In this document: piece by piece, positions 31,033 to 44,060 of the stretch
How positions within the stretch are numbered: position 1 is the stretch's first letter
How the letters are laid out: each line of letters begins with the position of its first letter
Assembly: GCF_000962805.1 (NCBI RefSeq)
Contig: NZ_JZTW01000013.1
Location: 62,001 to 126,000 of the forward strand
From: Pseudarthrobacter chlorophenolicus
Lineage (GTDB): Bacteria > Actinomycetota > Actinomycetes > Actinomycetales > Micrococcaceae
Length of the DNA: 64,000 nucleotides
Direction of reading: 5' to 3'
The notes under the pieces: model-generated
Databases searched by the model: none
What the model saw: the letters and a program-made list of their open reading frames with translations, nothing else
Told to the model about the DNA's origin: nothing
Made by a program: the position numbers and the translations under genes

Positions 31033-31881
31033 GTGGTGCCCTTTGAATCTTTGCTTCCCAGTTCCGGGCGGCGGGTGTTTGTTGCCCTGGGTGATTCGTT
31101 TACCGAGGGTGTGGGGGACCGGGACGAGCGGCTGCCCAACGGGGTCCGCGGCTGGGCGGACCGGGTGGCTGAGAGGCTCGCCAAGGCCCAGCCGGGCTGG
31201 AAGTATGCCAACCTCGCCATCAGAAGCAAGCGGCTCCGGCACATCATCGACGAACAACTGGAACCGGCCCTGCGGATGCGGCCGGCTCTGGTCACGCTGT
31301 ACGCGGGCGGCAACGATATCCTCGACCTGAAAACGGACATGTCCACGCTCATGGCGGACTACGAGCAACTGGTGGCCCGGCTGGCCGGTACCGGGGCCAC
31401 GCTGGTCCTCTTCACGGGGTTCGACGTGAAAGTGTCCGCCCTGCTGGAGCCGCTGAAGAAGCGGAACACCCTTTATAACCAGCAGGTGCGGGCCATCGCG
31501 CAGAAATACGGCGCGGTGCTGGTGGACTACTGGTGCCTGGACGCCTTCCACGACAGGCGCATGTGGGACTCGGACCGGCTGCACATGTCCAAGGCCGGCC
31601 ATAAGTACCTCGCCGGGCAGGTCCTGGACCAGCTGGGTGTGCCGCACAAAATCAGGCCCAAGGACTGGGAGCCGCCCACTCCGCTGACGTTGCGGGAATG
31701 GGAACGGCGGCAAAGGCGGTGGGTTCACGACTGGGTCCTGCCCCTGTTCGGCCGCAAGCTGCGCGGCGTCACTCTGGGGGACACGCTCACGCCCCGCTGG
31801 CCCGAGCCCGTCAAAGTGCCGCGCAAAGGCGGCCTGAAGAAGCTCGCCGCAGGGGCGCCCGACGTCGGCAACGCGCCTTAG
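31033..31881 (+). CDS. SGNH/GDSL-family hydrolase, copy 1
   Basis: The 282-residue protein has the SGNH blocks in order: block I ALGDSFTEGVGD (nucleophile Ser near residue 22), block II NLAIRS, block III YAGGNDIL, and block V DRLHMSKAGH with the catalytic Asp and His. It lacks a signal peptide, so it is probably a cytoplasmic esterase or lipase-like enzyme. A C-terminal extension rich in Trp, Arg and Lys (from PPTPLTLREWERRQRRWVHD) follows. A close paralog lies at 32843-33616. Confidence 0.9.
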   Translation: MVPFESLLPSSGRRVFVALGDSFTEGVGDRDERLPNGVRGWADRVAERLAKAQPGWKYANLAIRSKRLRHIIDEQLEPALRMRPALVTLYAGGNDILDLKTDMSTLMADYEQLVARLAGTGATLVLFTGFDVKVSALLEPLKKRNTLYNQQVRAIAQKYGAVLVDYWCLDAFHDRRMWDSDRLHMSKAGHKYLAGQVLDQLGVPHKIRPKDWEPPTPLTLREWERRQRRWVHDWVLPLFGRKLRGVTLGDTLTPRWPEPVKVPRKGGLKKLAAGAPDVGNAP

Positions 31882-32201
31882 CGGCCAGGGGCCGCCTCAG
31901 CCGGGGGTGCGGGCGGGGCGTCCAGCAGGATCTCGTAGCCGGGGGCCACGCGTCCGGCATGGAACTCCACCACCTCGAAGTCAGCCACGCCGTTCGAATA
32001 GAACGGGTCCTGTTGCAGGCTCGCGTCCAGGACTGACCGGTCGGCCTGGGAGAGCAGCAGCCCGCCGGTCCGGGGGACTTTGCGGCCGGCGGCGATGAAG
32101 ACGCCGTCGTCGAAGGCCTTCTGCAGCCAGGCGATGTGGGCGTCGTTGTGGAAGTCCACAATGTCCTGCGGAACCCGGTAGGTCAGGGAGACAACATACA
32201 T
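31878..32201 (-). CDS. YciI-like protein
   Basis: The 107-residue protein has the YCII dimeric alpha-beta fold pattern: MYVVSLTYRVPQDIVDFHNDAHIAWLQ split over residues 1-27, then GVFIAAGRKVPRTGG and DPFYSNGVADFEVVEF, with the His-Asp pair common in the family. The reaction is unknown; some members are dehydrochlorinases or isomerases. It is convergent with the first SGNH gene, with stops overlapping by 4 bp. Confidence 0.8.
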   Translation of the reverse strand: MYVVSLTYRVPQDIVDFHNDAHIAWLQKAFDDGVFIAAGRKVPRTGGLLLSQADRSVLDASLQQDPFYSNGVADFEVVEFHAGRVAPGYEILLDAPPAPPAEAAPGR

Positions 32202-32288
32202 GCGCCCAGATTACCGGCTTGCCGGACACCGGGCCCCCGGGCCGAGGACCGGTTGCGCCGGCCTGTCCGTCGGTTGAAGGATCAATCG

Positions 32289-32294
32289 TAGAAT
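32289..32294 (+). promoter_or_regulatory. Putative -10 box of the MarR gene
   Basis: TAGAAT ends 6 bp before the ATG at 32301, so the transcript would start at or next to the start codon. No good -35 box was found. A leaderless message is inferred. Confidence 0.4.
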
Positions 32295-32300
32295 GGGTGC

Positions 32301-32786
32301 ATGACCGAACCGCGCTGGCTGAGTGCCGACGAACGCCGTGCCTGGCTGGCCCTGGTAAGCATCAACACCCTGCTGCCGGCCGCGCTGGACACCAAGCTCC
32401 ATGCCGCAGGCAAGCTATCCCTGTTCGACTACACCGTGCTGGCCATGCTGTCGGAATCGGACCAGCGGTTCCTGCCCATGAGTGAACTCGCGGCCCGCAC
32501 CAGCGCCTCCCTGTCCCGGCTCTCGCACGTCGTGACGAAGCTGCAGAAACGCGGCTGGGTGGAACGCCGTCCGCACCCGCGGGACGCCCGGGTCACCATT
32601 GCCCACCTCACAGAGGAAGGCATGTCCACAATCGTGGGCCTCGCGCCCGGGCACGTGGAAGACGTCCGGAACCTCTTCCTCGATGCCCTCACGGAAGAAG
32701 ACGTCGAGGACCTGGCCCGGATCGGCGAAAAAGTGGTGGGCCGCCTGGACTCAGACCACTGGATCCTGCGCGAAACCCAGCCCTGA
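32301..32786 (+). CDS. MarR-family transcriptional regulator
   Basis: The 161-residue protein has a winged helix at residues about 35-110 (LFDYTVLAMLSESDQRFLPMSELAARTSASLSRLSHVVTKLQKRGWVERR, with the wing PHPRDARVTIAHLT) flanked by dimerisation helices. This is the MarR layout. It lies between the two SGNH hydrolases and may control one of them or the divergent YciI-like gene. The ligand is not predictable. Confidence 0.9.
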   Translation: MTEPRWLSADERRAWLALVSINTLLPAALDTKLHAAGKLSLFDYTVLAMLSESDQRFLPMSELAARTSASLSRLSHVVTKLQKRGWVERRPHPRDARVTIAHLTEEGMSTIVGLAPGHVEDVRNLFLDALTEEDVEDLARIGEKVVGRLDSDHWILRETQP

Positions 32787-32842
32787 CCCCGGAACCAGGC
32801 CCGGGATTGGTTGCTTCCGGCAACGGGTGGCAAACTAACCGG

Positions 32843-33616
32843 ATGGACTTCACATCCCGGTTTGTTGCCCTCGGCGATTCCTTTACGGAGGGCGTGGGCG
32901 ATGACGACCCGGCCCGCCCCAATGGCGTCCGGGGCTGGGCTGACCGCGTGGCCGAGCAGCTCGGCGCGGGGGACCCCGGCTTCGGCTACGCCAACCTCGC
33001 CATCCGCGGCAGGAAACTCCGGCAAATCCTCGCTGAGCAGGTGGACGCCGCCGTCGAGCTCAAACCCACCCTGGTGAGCATCTACGCCGGCGCCAACGAC
33101 ATCCTGCGCCCGAGGATCGACATCGATGACCTGCTGGCCGAATACGACGACGGCGTCCGCAGGCTGAGTGCCACAGGCGCCACCGTGATGATGTTCACCG
33201 GGTTCGATGCCCGCGGCTCCAAGGTATTCGGCACGATGCGCGGGCGCACCGCCATCTACAACGAGCTGGTCCGTGGGATCGCGGGGGACCACGGCGCCCT
33301 GCTGGTGGACTACTGGCGCTTCAGCGAGTACTACGACTGGGGCATGTGGGCGCGGGACCGGATGCACATGTCCGCCGCGGGGCACGCCAACATGGCCAAG
33401 CGGGTGCTGGAGGTCCTCAAGTACGAGCACTCCATCGACGTTCCGCCGATGACCCCGGTTCCCCAGCTCAGCGGCACGGATGCCCTGCGCGCCAACGCCC
33501 AGTGGTTCCGCGAATACGCCGCGCCCTGGGTGGCCCGGCGGGTTACCGGCAAGTCTTCGGGCGACAACCTGGCCCCCAAGTACCCGCGGCTCACCAGGCT
33601 CCCGCAGAAGGCCTAG
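32843..33616 (+). CDS. SGNH/GDSL-family hydrolase, copy 2
   Basis: The 257-residue protein is a close paralog of 31033-31881. It shares FVALGDSFTEGVGD, PNGVRGWADRVAEQL, YANLAIRG, SIYAGANDIL, MFTGFDARGS, LVDYWRFSEYYDWGMW and DRMHMSAAGH in the same order. The ATG at 32843 was preferred because the conserved block starts 4 residues later. It is a predicted cytoplasmic esterase of unknown substrate and follows the MarR gene by 56 bp. Confidence 0.9.
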   Translation: MDFTSRFVALGDSFTEGVGDDDPARPNGVRGWADRVAEQLGAGDPGFGYANLAIRGRKLRQILAEQVDAAVELKPTLVSIYAGANDILRPRIDIDDLLAEYDDGVRRLSATGATVMMFTGFDARGSKVFGTMRGRTAIYNELVRGIAGDHGALLVDYWRFSEYYDWGMWARDRMHMSAAGHANMAKRVLEVLKYEHSIDVPPMTPVPQLSGTDALRANAQWFREYAAPWVARRVTGKSSGDNLAPKYPRLTRLPQKA

Positions 33617-33632
33617 CAAGCAGCCTCGGCAG

Positions 33633-34454
33633 TTAGATCTGTCGGCGGAACGCAGGGGTGGCCAGCAGTGAGCCGTCGGCGTGGACGGCCAGGACCGCAA
33701 CATCCCACTGTTCCGTGGCGAGATTGAGCATCGCCATCCCGCCGGAGACGATCGCCGTGGCCAGGATGTCCGCCGTCACCACGTCCGCGGCAGCAACAGT
33801 GACTTGGGCGAAGTCGGAACCACCGTCCACCCGCCAGATGTGTTCGCCGCGCTCGGCCGAGCCGGATGTGGCCAGGGCTGCGTGCCCTCCAACTCCACCC
33901 AGTGCATAGCCGCTGATCAAGGAATGCCGGTCGGCCGGATCGACGATGCCGGCTTTCCACGCTGCGCCGGAGCCCGGAACAGGTGAGCCGCTGACCAAAA
34001 TGTCGCCGCCGGCATTGAGGCACCAGTCGCGGCGGCCCAGGGCAAGCAGGGACCGCCCCGCCTCGCGGATCGCGTGGCCCTTGATGAGCCCCGAGAGGTC
34101 CAGCACGCCGTCCGGCCGCTCGGGCGAAAAAGCCCCGGCGGTCAGGAGCCGCCACTCATGTGCCTCCGCATACCGTGCCCGCATCTCCGGTGACGCGCTG
34201 CGGAGCGTCAGTTCGCCGCGGGCCAGGCGGCTGGCTTCCGACGCCGGGCGGTACAGGCTGAACGTCTCGTCCAGTTCCCGGAACAGGCGTTCGACGACGG
34301 CGGTGGCGGCGGCGAGCTCGTCCTGGGTTTCCTGCCCTGCCGCAGGGGAGTCCGCGAAGGTCACGCTGACGACGGTTCCCATGCACTCAAAGGTCCGTGC
34401 CGAGAGCTTTGTACCCGTTTCCGGTAACCGGAGGGGATCAGAGGTTCGCGGCAT
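33633..34454 (-). CDS. apbE: FAD:protein FMN transferase, flavinylates the FMN-binding protein
   Basis: The 273-residue protein has ApbE hallmarks: FECMGTVVSVTF near the N-terminus, DLSGLIKGHAI, CLNAGGDILVSG and the metal-binding DVVTADILATAIVSGG. ApbE transfers FMN from FAD onto a Ser or Thr of target proteins. The ATG at 34454 overlaps the end of the FMN-binding protein gene by 17 bp, so they are coupled. No signal peptide is evident; actinobacterial ApbE may act before or after export. Confidence 0.9.
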   Translation of the reverse strand: MPRTSDPLRLPETGTKLSARTFECMGTVVSVTFADSPAAGQETQDELAAATAVVERLFRELDETFSLYRPASEASRLARGELTLRSASPEMRARYAEAHEWRLLTAGAFSPERPDGVLDLSGLIKGHAIREAGRSLLALGRRDWCLNAGGDILVSGSPVPGSGAAWKAGIVDPADRHSLISGYALGGVGGHAALATSGSAERGEHIWRVDGGSDFAQVTVAAADVVTADILATAIVSGGMAMLNLATEQWDVAVLAVHADGSLLATPAFRRQI

Positions 34455-35010
34455 CGATGGCTGCCTGGAGTGAGGTGAGGTAGGCGTTGCTGGTGACGGT
34501 GGCGCCGCTGATGGTCTGCACGTCCGCCGACTGCGCGGCCAACACCTCGGTCCGCAGGAGCGGCGCCGCACGGTTGCTGATCTGGATGGACTTGCGGTCG
34601 TCATCGGTCAGGTGCAGGGCAGTCACGTCCGTGATCTTCCCTGAGGCCACCGTGATCTGGACCTGAACTGCACCGAACCTGGTCTGGACTGCCGCGCCCT
34701 GGTAGGTGCCCGCCGTTGCCGTGCCACTGCTTGCGGAGCCGGAGCTGCCTGAACTGCCGGAGGAGCTGGACCCGCCCGAAGAACCTGAAGAACCCGAGGA
34801 ACCCGAGGACCCGGAACTGCCCGACGACCCCGACCCCGACGAACCTGCCCCGGACGTGCCCGTCCCTGACGACCCTGTGGATCCCGCCGTCGTCGTATTT
34901 GAACCAGACGCGAGGGTGCTGGCGCCCCCGGCCTGCGTGCCGGCCTGCCAGCCGGCCAGGAGGATGCCGGCGGACGCCACCGCTGCGGCGAGTGTTCCGC
35001 GTGCTTTCAC
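34438..35010 (-). CDS. Secreted FMN-binding domain protein with Gly/Ser linker
   Basis: The 190-residue protein starts at a GTG at 35010 (AAAGG 8 bp upstream), overlapping the ferric-reductase-like stop. It has a signal or anchor helix (LAAAVASAGILLAGWQAG), a Gly/Ser-rich linker of about 60 residues, and an FMN-bind domain from about residue 100. The flavinylation motif SGAT (168-171) in DVQTISGATVTS makes T171 the likely FMN attachment site. It probably carries electrons outside the membrane. Confidence 0.88.
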   Translation of the reverse strand: MKARGTLAAAVASAGILLAGWQAGTQAGGASTLASGSNTTTAGSTGSSGTGTSGAGSSGSGSSGSSGSSGSSGSSGSSGGSSSSGSSGSSGSASSGTATAGTYQGAAVQTRFGAVQVQITVASGKITDVTALHLTDDDRKSIQISNRAAPLLRTEVLAAQSADVQTISGATVTSNAYLTSLQAAIDAANL

Positions 35011-36494
35011 CAGTCGAACCTTTCGTGATGGATCTGTTCTTCGGGGACTCCGGCCTGCCGGACGTCGGAAATGACGCTGTCCGCCCAGCCTGCGGGGCCG
35101 CAGACGTAGACGTCGGATTCCGCGACGTCGGGGACGAAAGCCGTGAGCCCGTAACCGCCCCGGACTGCTTCCTGGGGCAACCAGCTGGAGCGGATGCGTG
35201 ACCGCGGGCCCGGAAGGTGGAACAGGCGCACGCCGCGGGAGCGGCACAGGTCCAGGATTTCGCTGCTCAGGTACAGTTCCTGCTCCGTATGGCCCCTCAG
35301 CAGGACACTCGCGTCCCCGGGTGCGAACGGGGTGGTTTCCAGCAGTGCGCGTAACGGCGTGATGCCGATACCGGCGCCGATCATCACCACCTTCTTCCTG
35401 GTGCGGGCTGCGGTGCTGAGGAGGCCGTACGGGCCTTCGATGGCAACCTTTGTACCCTTCCGCAACCGCACCAGCTGCGCGGAACCGGCGCCAAGGTTGC
35501 CCACCGTCACCCGCAGGGTCCCCTCCCCGTCCGGTCCGGTGACGGCGGGCTCGGCGGACAGGCTGAACGGATGCGGGTGCCACCACAATCCAGGCGCCAG
35601 GAACCGCCAGATGAAGAAGCGTCCCCCCGTCTCCGCCAGCCGGTCCAGCTGCCGGCCCGCCATGAAGATGTTGATCACGCCCGGCGCCTCCACCTCCACC
35701 CGCGATACCGTGAGCTGGTGCCGTGACGTCGCCAGGATGGGCTGCAGCACCCGGAAGTACACCAGCGCCGCCCCGGTGGCGATGCAGATGGCCAGCCAGT
35801 ACCAACGCTGCCAGGTTCCTTCCGCAAACAGCCCGCCCACGCTGAACTGGTGGGGCAGGGACGTGCCCACCGCGGCGTAAGTGAGGAGGTGGACCACGTA
35901 CCAGAACTCGTATGGGAAGCGGCGCCGGACCGCCACCAGGGAGGTCACCACCACAGCAATGAAGAGCGCCATGGATACGAACGCAAGCCACATGTCCGGG
36001 ACCTGCTGCCAGAGGGAAACGGACTCGCTGACCGGGTCAAGCCCTTCCGCCATGCCGTATCCCACTGCCAGCAGGAAGCCGTGCGCCAACAGCAGGTACA
36101 GCGAGGGCTTCCCGAGTTTGCGGTGGAACTCCAGAGCCCGGTCATGGCCGATAGTGCGGTCGATGTACGGAATCCGGGCTGCCAGCAGCAGCATCAGCAG
36201 GACCAGGTCCATACCGGCCAAACCTGCCACGATCCCGGCTGCAGTGAACGCGGCGGCCACGGAACTGACTCCGGCCACACCGCCGTCGGCAAGCCAAAGG
36301 GCGACGGCGGCCGCTACGGAACCCCAGGCAATAACAGTCAGGAGGTCGGCCCTCAGCAGCCGCTGCCGGCGCTGGCGGCCGAACCATCCGCTGCTGTACT
36401 GGGCGGGCGGAGTGACGGAACCGGACCGGAGTGAAGGCCCCGGCCTTACGGGGCTGTTGTGCGCCGGAGGTGCCGGCAGGGACTGCGTTCTCAT
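35007..36494 (-). CDS. Ferric-reductase-like transmembrane flavoprotein
   Basis: The 495-residue protein starts at the ATG at 36494. It has six or so membrane helices in residues about 45-260, with haem-ligand-type histidines in FHRKLGKPSLYLLLAHGFLL and WYVVHLLTYAAVGTSLPHQF, then a ferredoxin-reductase domain: FAD-binding HPFSLSAEP, NAD-binding MIGAGIGITPLRALLE and the terminal VYVCGPAGWADSV. It should pass electrons from cytoplasmic NAD(P)H through haem to the outside. It is the first gene of the FMN-bind/ApbE operon. Confidence 0.88.
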   Translation of the reverse strand: MRTQSLPAPPAHNSPVRPGPSLRSGSVTPPAQYSSGWFGRQRRQRLLRADLLTVIAWGSVAAAVALWLADGGVAGVSSVAAAFTAAGIVAGLAGMDLVLLMLLLAARIPYIDRTIGHDRALEFHRKLGKPSLYLLLAHGFLLAVGYGMAEGLDPVSESVSLWQQVPDMWLAFVSMALFIAVVVTSLVAVRRRFPYEFWYVVHLLTYAAVGTSLPHQFSVGGLFAEGTWQRWYWLAICIATGAALVYFRVLQPILATSRHQLTVSRVEVEAPGVINIFMAGRQLDRLAETGGRFFIWRFLAPGLWWHPHPFSLSAEPAVTGPDGEGTLRVTVGNLGAGSAQLVRLRKGTKVAIEGPYGLLSTAARTRKKVVMIGAGIGITPLRALLETTPFAPGDASVLLRGHTEQELYLSSEILDLCRSRGVRLFHLPGPRSRIRSSWLPQEAVRGGYGLTAFVPDVAESDVYVCGPAGWADSVISDVRQAGVPEEQIHHERFDW

Positions 36495-36834
36495 GTACCT
36501 AAGATGCGCCGCCAAGCTTTCATTAAGCTGTGAAAACGGGTGTCCGCAACCTGAGGCATCGCGGGCCTTGCATGGGGGGTTCGCAGTAAGCCCTTATACA
36601 CCCAAACGCCGCGGATTGGTCTTTAATTGCGCAACCTCGTAGACTTGGGAGGCGCTAAGTGCGCGGAGCGTGCGCAATTGCTCCGGTGGCCCGGTAATTT
36701 TCTCCAGGGTAGCCGGTAGTTAGGGGCTCAAGTTGCGTGACTAACCGTTCACCCTGATCACTTTGGGTCGCTCTTAGACGCATGATCCTGCAGCAGATAT
36801 GCGGATCATTACTTTCAATTCTTGAGGAGAAGTC
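36495..36834 (+). promoter_or_regulatory. Upstream region of the zinc-free ribosomal protein operon
   Basis: This 340-bp gap contains a possible promoter TTGGTC (36616-36621), 18-bp spacer, TAGACT (36640-36645), giving a 5' leader of about 180 bases. An inverted repeat ATGATCC-N14-GGATCAT (36782-36809) lies 25 bp before rpmB. No small gene is supported. Confidence 0.5.
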
Positions 36835-37071
36835 ATGGCAGCACACTGCCAAGTGACCGGAGCCGAGCCGGGCTTTGGGCACAGCATTTCGCACTCGCAC
36901 CGCCGCAACAAGCGTCGGTTCGATCCGAACATTCAGAAGAAGCGCTACTGGGTTCCGTCCCTGCGCCGTAACGTCACGCTGCAGGTTTCTGCCCGTGGCA
37001 TCAAGACCATCGACGTACGCGGCATCGACGCAGTCGTCGCCTCGATCCTGGCTCGTGGGGTGAAGCTCTAG
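36835..37071 (+). CDS. rpmB: 50S ribosomal protein L28
   Basis: The 78-residue protein matches L28 ([30 protein letters not shown] split over residues 5-34). It has a single cysteine, so the zinc ribbon of the other L28 form is absent. The ATG follows TTGAGGAGAAGTC. It is the first gene of a three-gene operon in which all products lack zinc ligands, a set known to be Zur-controlled in several actinobacteria. Confidence 0.95.
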   Translation: MAAHCQVTGAEPGFGHSISHSHRRNKRRFDPNIQKKRYWVPSLRRNVTLQVSARGIKTIDVRGIDAVVASILARGVKL

Positions 37072-37238
37072 TGGCTAAGGACAAGGACGTACGTCCGATC
37101 ATCAAGCTCAAGTCGACCGCGGGCACGGGTTACACCTACGTAACCCGCAAGAACCGTCGTAACGATCCGGACCGCATGGTTCTGAAGAAGTACGACCCCA
37201 AGATCCGCCAGCACGTCGAATTCCGAGAGGAGCGCTAA
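37071..37238 (+). CDS. rpmG: 50S ribosomal protein L33, zinc-free form
   Basis: The 55-residue protein ([20 protein letters not shown] at the start) is L33 without the CxxC pairs of the zinc form. The GTG start overlaps the rpmB stop by one base (TAGTG). It binds 23S rRNA at the E-site region of the large subunit. It is too short for many gene finders. Confidence 0.95.
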   Translation: MAKDKDVRPIIKLKSTAGTGYTYVTRKNRRNDPDRMVLKKYDPKIRQHVEFREER

Positions 37239-37240
37239 AC

Positions 37241-37546
37241 ATGGCTAAGAAGTCCAAGATTGCTCGCAACGAGCAGCGCAAGGTCATCGTTGAGCGTTAC
37301 GCTGCGAAGCGCCTCGAACTGAAGAAGACCCTGGTTGACGAAAACGCAACCGACGAAGCACGCGAAGCAGCCCGCCTGGGCCTGCAGAAGCTGCCCCGCA
37401 ACGCGTCCCCGATCCGTCTGCGTAACCGCGACATCATCGACGGCCGTCCCCGCGGTACCTTCCAGAAGTTCGGTATCTCCCGTGTTCGCTTCCGCGACAT
37501 GGCTCACCGCGGTGAGCTCCCGGGCATCACCAAGTCTTCCTGGTAA
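37241..37546 (+). CDS. rpsN: 30S ribosomal protein S14, zinc-free form
   Basis: The 101-residue protein is the long S14 variant without the four-cysteine zinc site (the zinc form is about 61 residues). Typical segments are [15 protein letters not shown] and [21 protein letters not shown]. It starts 2 bp after the rpmG stop. A strong hairpin follows at 37574-37609. Confidence 0.95.
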   Translation: MAKKSKIARNEQRKVIVERYAAKRLELKKTLVDENATDEAREAARLGLQKLPRNASPIRLRNRDIIDGRPRGTFQKFGISRVRFRDMAHRGELPGITKSSW

Positions 37547-37573
37547 TCCAGCACCGCTGATTCCAGCTGCTTG

Positions 37574-37609
37574 AGAAGGGCCGGCAACCATTTGGTTGCC
37601 GGCCCTTCT
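37574..37609 (+). terminator. Terminator of the rpmB-rpmG-rpsN operon
   Basis: Two perfect 17-bp arms (37574-37590 and 37593-37609) enclose a two-base TT gap. There is little T-run after it. It isolates the ribosomal protein operon from the repeat and the rRNA promoters downstream. Confidence 0.8.
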
Positions 37610-37640
37610 GCGATTAACCCACCCGCCGGCGGCTGGCGGG

Positions 37641-37691
37641 TGAGCTTGTCGATCGGTGGTTGAGCTTGTCGATCGGTGGTTGAGCTTGTCG
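37641..37691. repeat. 20-bp tandem repeat, two and a half copies
   Basis: TGAGCTTGTCGATCGGTGGT occurs at 37641-37660 and 37661-37680, followed by the partial copy TGAGCTTGTCG. Related GGTTGAGCTTGTCGA sequences are known as dispersed intergenic repeats in Arthrobacter-like genomes. Confidence 0.85.
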
Positions 37692-37804
37692 GAACCTGTG
37701 CGGCAGCACACATTGGCCGAATTACGGCGGCGGGACGCGGCTTGCGCGCCCGATGGCCGTTTCGCCGCGGAATCCCGCGGATGTTCTGCGCTGCGAGGGC
37801 CGGT

Positions 37805-37833
37805 TTGCGGTGATGCCGCAGGGCGTGTAATGT
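37805..37833 (+). promoter_or_regulatory. rRNA operon promoter P1
   Basis: -35 TTGCGG (37805-37810), a 17-bp spacer and -10 TAATGT (37828-37833) lie about 410 bp before the 16S gene. Confidence 0.6.
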
Positions 37834-37981
37834 TTTCTAAGTCGCCGCGAGGGAGACAGCGAAGAGCTGGTAACCGCGGGCGGCCAAACTCCCAAAAACC
37901 AAGACCAAATTTAGTTGCTCTTCAGGGCGCTGAAAACTGGTGGGAGCGGTCATCTTCCGCTTCAAATCCTGAAATACGGAT

Positions 37982-38010
37982 TTGCATCGGACCGGGTGAT
38001 CGGGTAAGTT
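37982..38010 (+). promoter_or_regulatory. rRNA operon promoter P2
   Basis: -35 TTGCAT (37982-37987), a 17-bp spacer and -10 TAAGTT (38005-38010) form a second promoter about 230 bp before the 16S gene. Tandem promoters are common for rRNA operons. Confidence 0.6.
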
Positions 38011-38242
38011 TGGAAAGTTGCTCCGGAGCGATCCTGAACGTGTGTTTGGGTGGTGCCGGGTGTGTCTGTTGTTTGAGAACTCAATAGTGTGCCAAGTTTG
38101 TTGATACCGATTATGTAATGTGATTGGTTGAATTTGCTGTGTTGTCCACCCCGTGGATGGCATGGTTTTTACAGCTGGTTTCAAATTTTGTGCAGCCGAT
38201 GATTGCCGTTATTTCCGGTGGTTTTGGTTGTGTCTGTTTTTC

Positions 38243-43364
<5,122 letters not shown>

Positions 43365-43525
43365 CACCACACAGAAACATACAAAACTCTGCTTGCGTCC
43401 ACTATGTGGTTCCCAACCAACAACCCAACACGTTGCTGGCCGGAACCACACGATAATTGAATACAACACCACCATGTTGTAACCACACAGATTTCCCAAC
43501 CCCCCCACCGGGGTTCGGGTATGAG
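43365..43525 (+). other. 23S-5S spacer with the 3' half of the 23S processing stem
   Basis: GCTTGCGTCCACTATGTGGT at 43391-43410 is nearly complementary to ACTACATAGTGGACGCGAGC at 40120-40139, so together they form the RNase III processing stem around the 23S RNA. Confidence 0.65.
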
Positions 43526-43645
43526 GGTTACGGCGGTCATAGCGTGGGGGAAACGCCCGGTCCCATTCCGAACCCGGAAGCTAAGACCCACAGCGCCGAT
43601 GGTACTGCACCCGGGAGGGTGTGGGAGAGTAGGACACCGCCGGAC
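43526..43645 (+). rRNA. rrf: 5S ribosomal RNA
   Basis: The sequence begins GGTTACGGCGGTCATAGC, contains CCCGGTCCCATTCCGAACC, and ends in a segment with ACACCGCC that pairs with GGCGGT of the 5' end. The length of about 118-120 bases is normal. Ends are approximate. Confidence 0.95.
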
Positions 43646-43657
43646 AAACATTCGGTC

Positions 43658-43687
43658 GAGGCCCCAACCAGCAACGGTTGGGGCCTC
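43658..43687 (+). terminator. Terminator of the rRNA operon
   Basis: GAGGCCCCAACC (43658-43669) pairs perfectly with GGTTGGGGCCTC (43676-43687) over an AGCAAC loop, just after the 5S gene. Confidence 0.85.
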
Positions 43688-43697
43688 CCACATTTAA

Positions 43698-44060
43698 CAC
43701 ACCAACCCCGCCCCCGGATGCCCCAGTCCAGGGACACCCCCCGGATGCCCCATCACATAACGCACCTAACACCCCCTGTTAGGAACCAAAACTGATAGAG
43801 CAACAGCGGTGATCATGGCGTGCGGCGGGCCGAGGCCGGAAGGTGCCTGCCGGCGTCGTACGTATCCCAACGACCCAGCGCGACCTGTCAGGCTCCGCTG
43901 AGGGCGAAAAACCCCCCAATATGCGGTGATTAACCTCAAAAAGTCGCGGAAACACGCGGAATTTGCGGCCCCGAGGGGTGGTAGCTGGTAAGTTTTCGAA
44001 CAGTGGCCTGCGCGCACACCGCGTGCGGGCTCCGTAACCAGACCGTCCAGGAGGACATCA
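43698..44060 (+). other. Gap between the rRNA operon and the HU gene
   Basis: This 363-bp stretch holds copy B of the 58-bp element and the untranslated region of the HU gene, ending in AGGAGGACATCA before its ATG. No gene or confident promoter was found. Confidence 0.5.
43747..43804. repeat. 58-bp REP-like element, copy B
   Basis: This intergenic copy matches 27788-27845 at 44 of 58 positions with no gaps. It contains a perfect internal hairpin, CCTAACA-CCCCC-TGTTAGG, that copy A lacks. Both ends are conserved in inverted orientation. Confidence 0.6.

Larger units (their letters stand above)
37692..38242 (+). other. rRNA operon leader and promoter region
   Basis: Apart from the two promoters, this stretch holds the 5' half of the 16S processing stem around 38071-38096 (GTTTGAGAACTCAATAGTGTGCCAAG split). 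It pairs with about 39966-39994 in the 16S-23S spacer (GGCACACTGTTGGG). No gene is supported here. Confidence 0.6.

Noticed and set aside
34738..34930. A simple-sequence repeat as an independent element
   Set aside because: It encodes the Gly/Ser linker of the FMN-binding protein in frame and is better explained as a protein linker.
37641..37691. A CRISPR-like array
   Set aside because: The repeat units are directly adjacent with no spacers and only two full copies.
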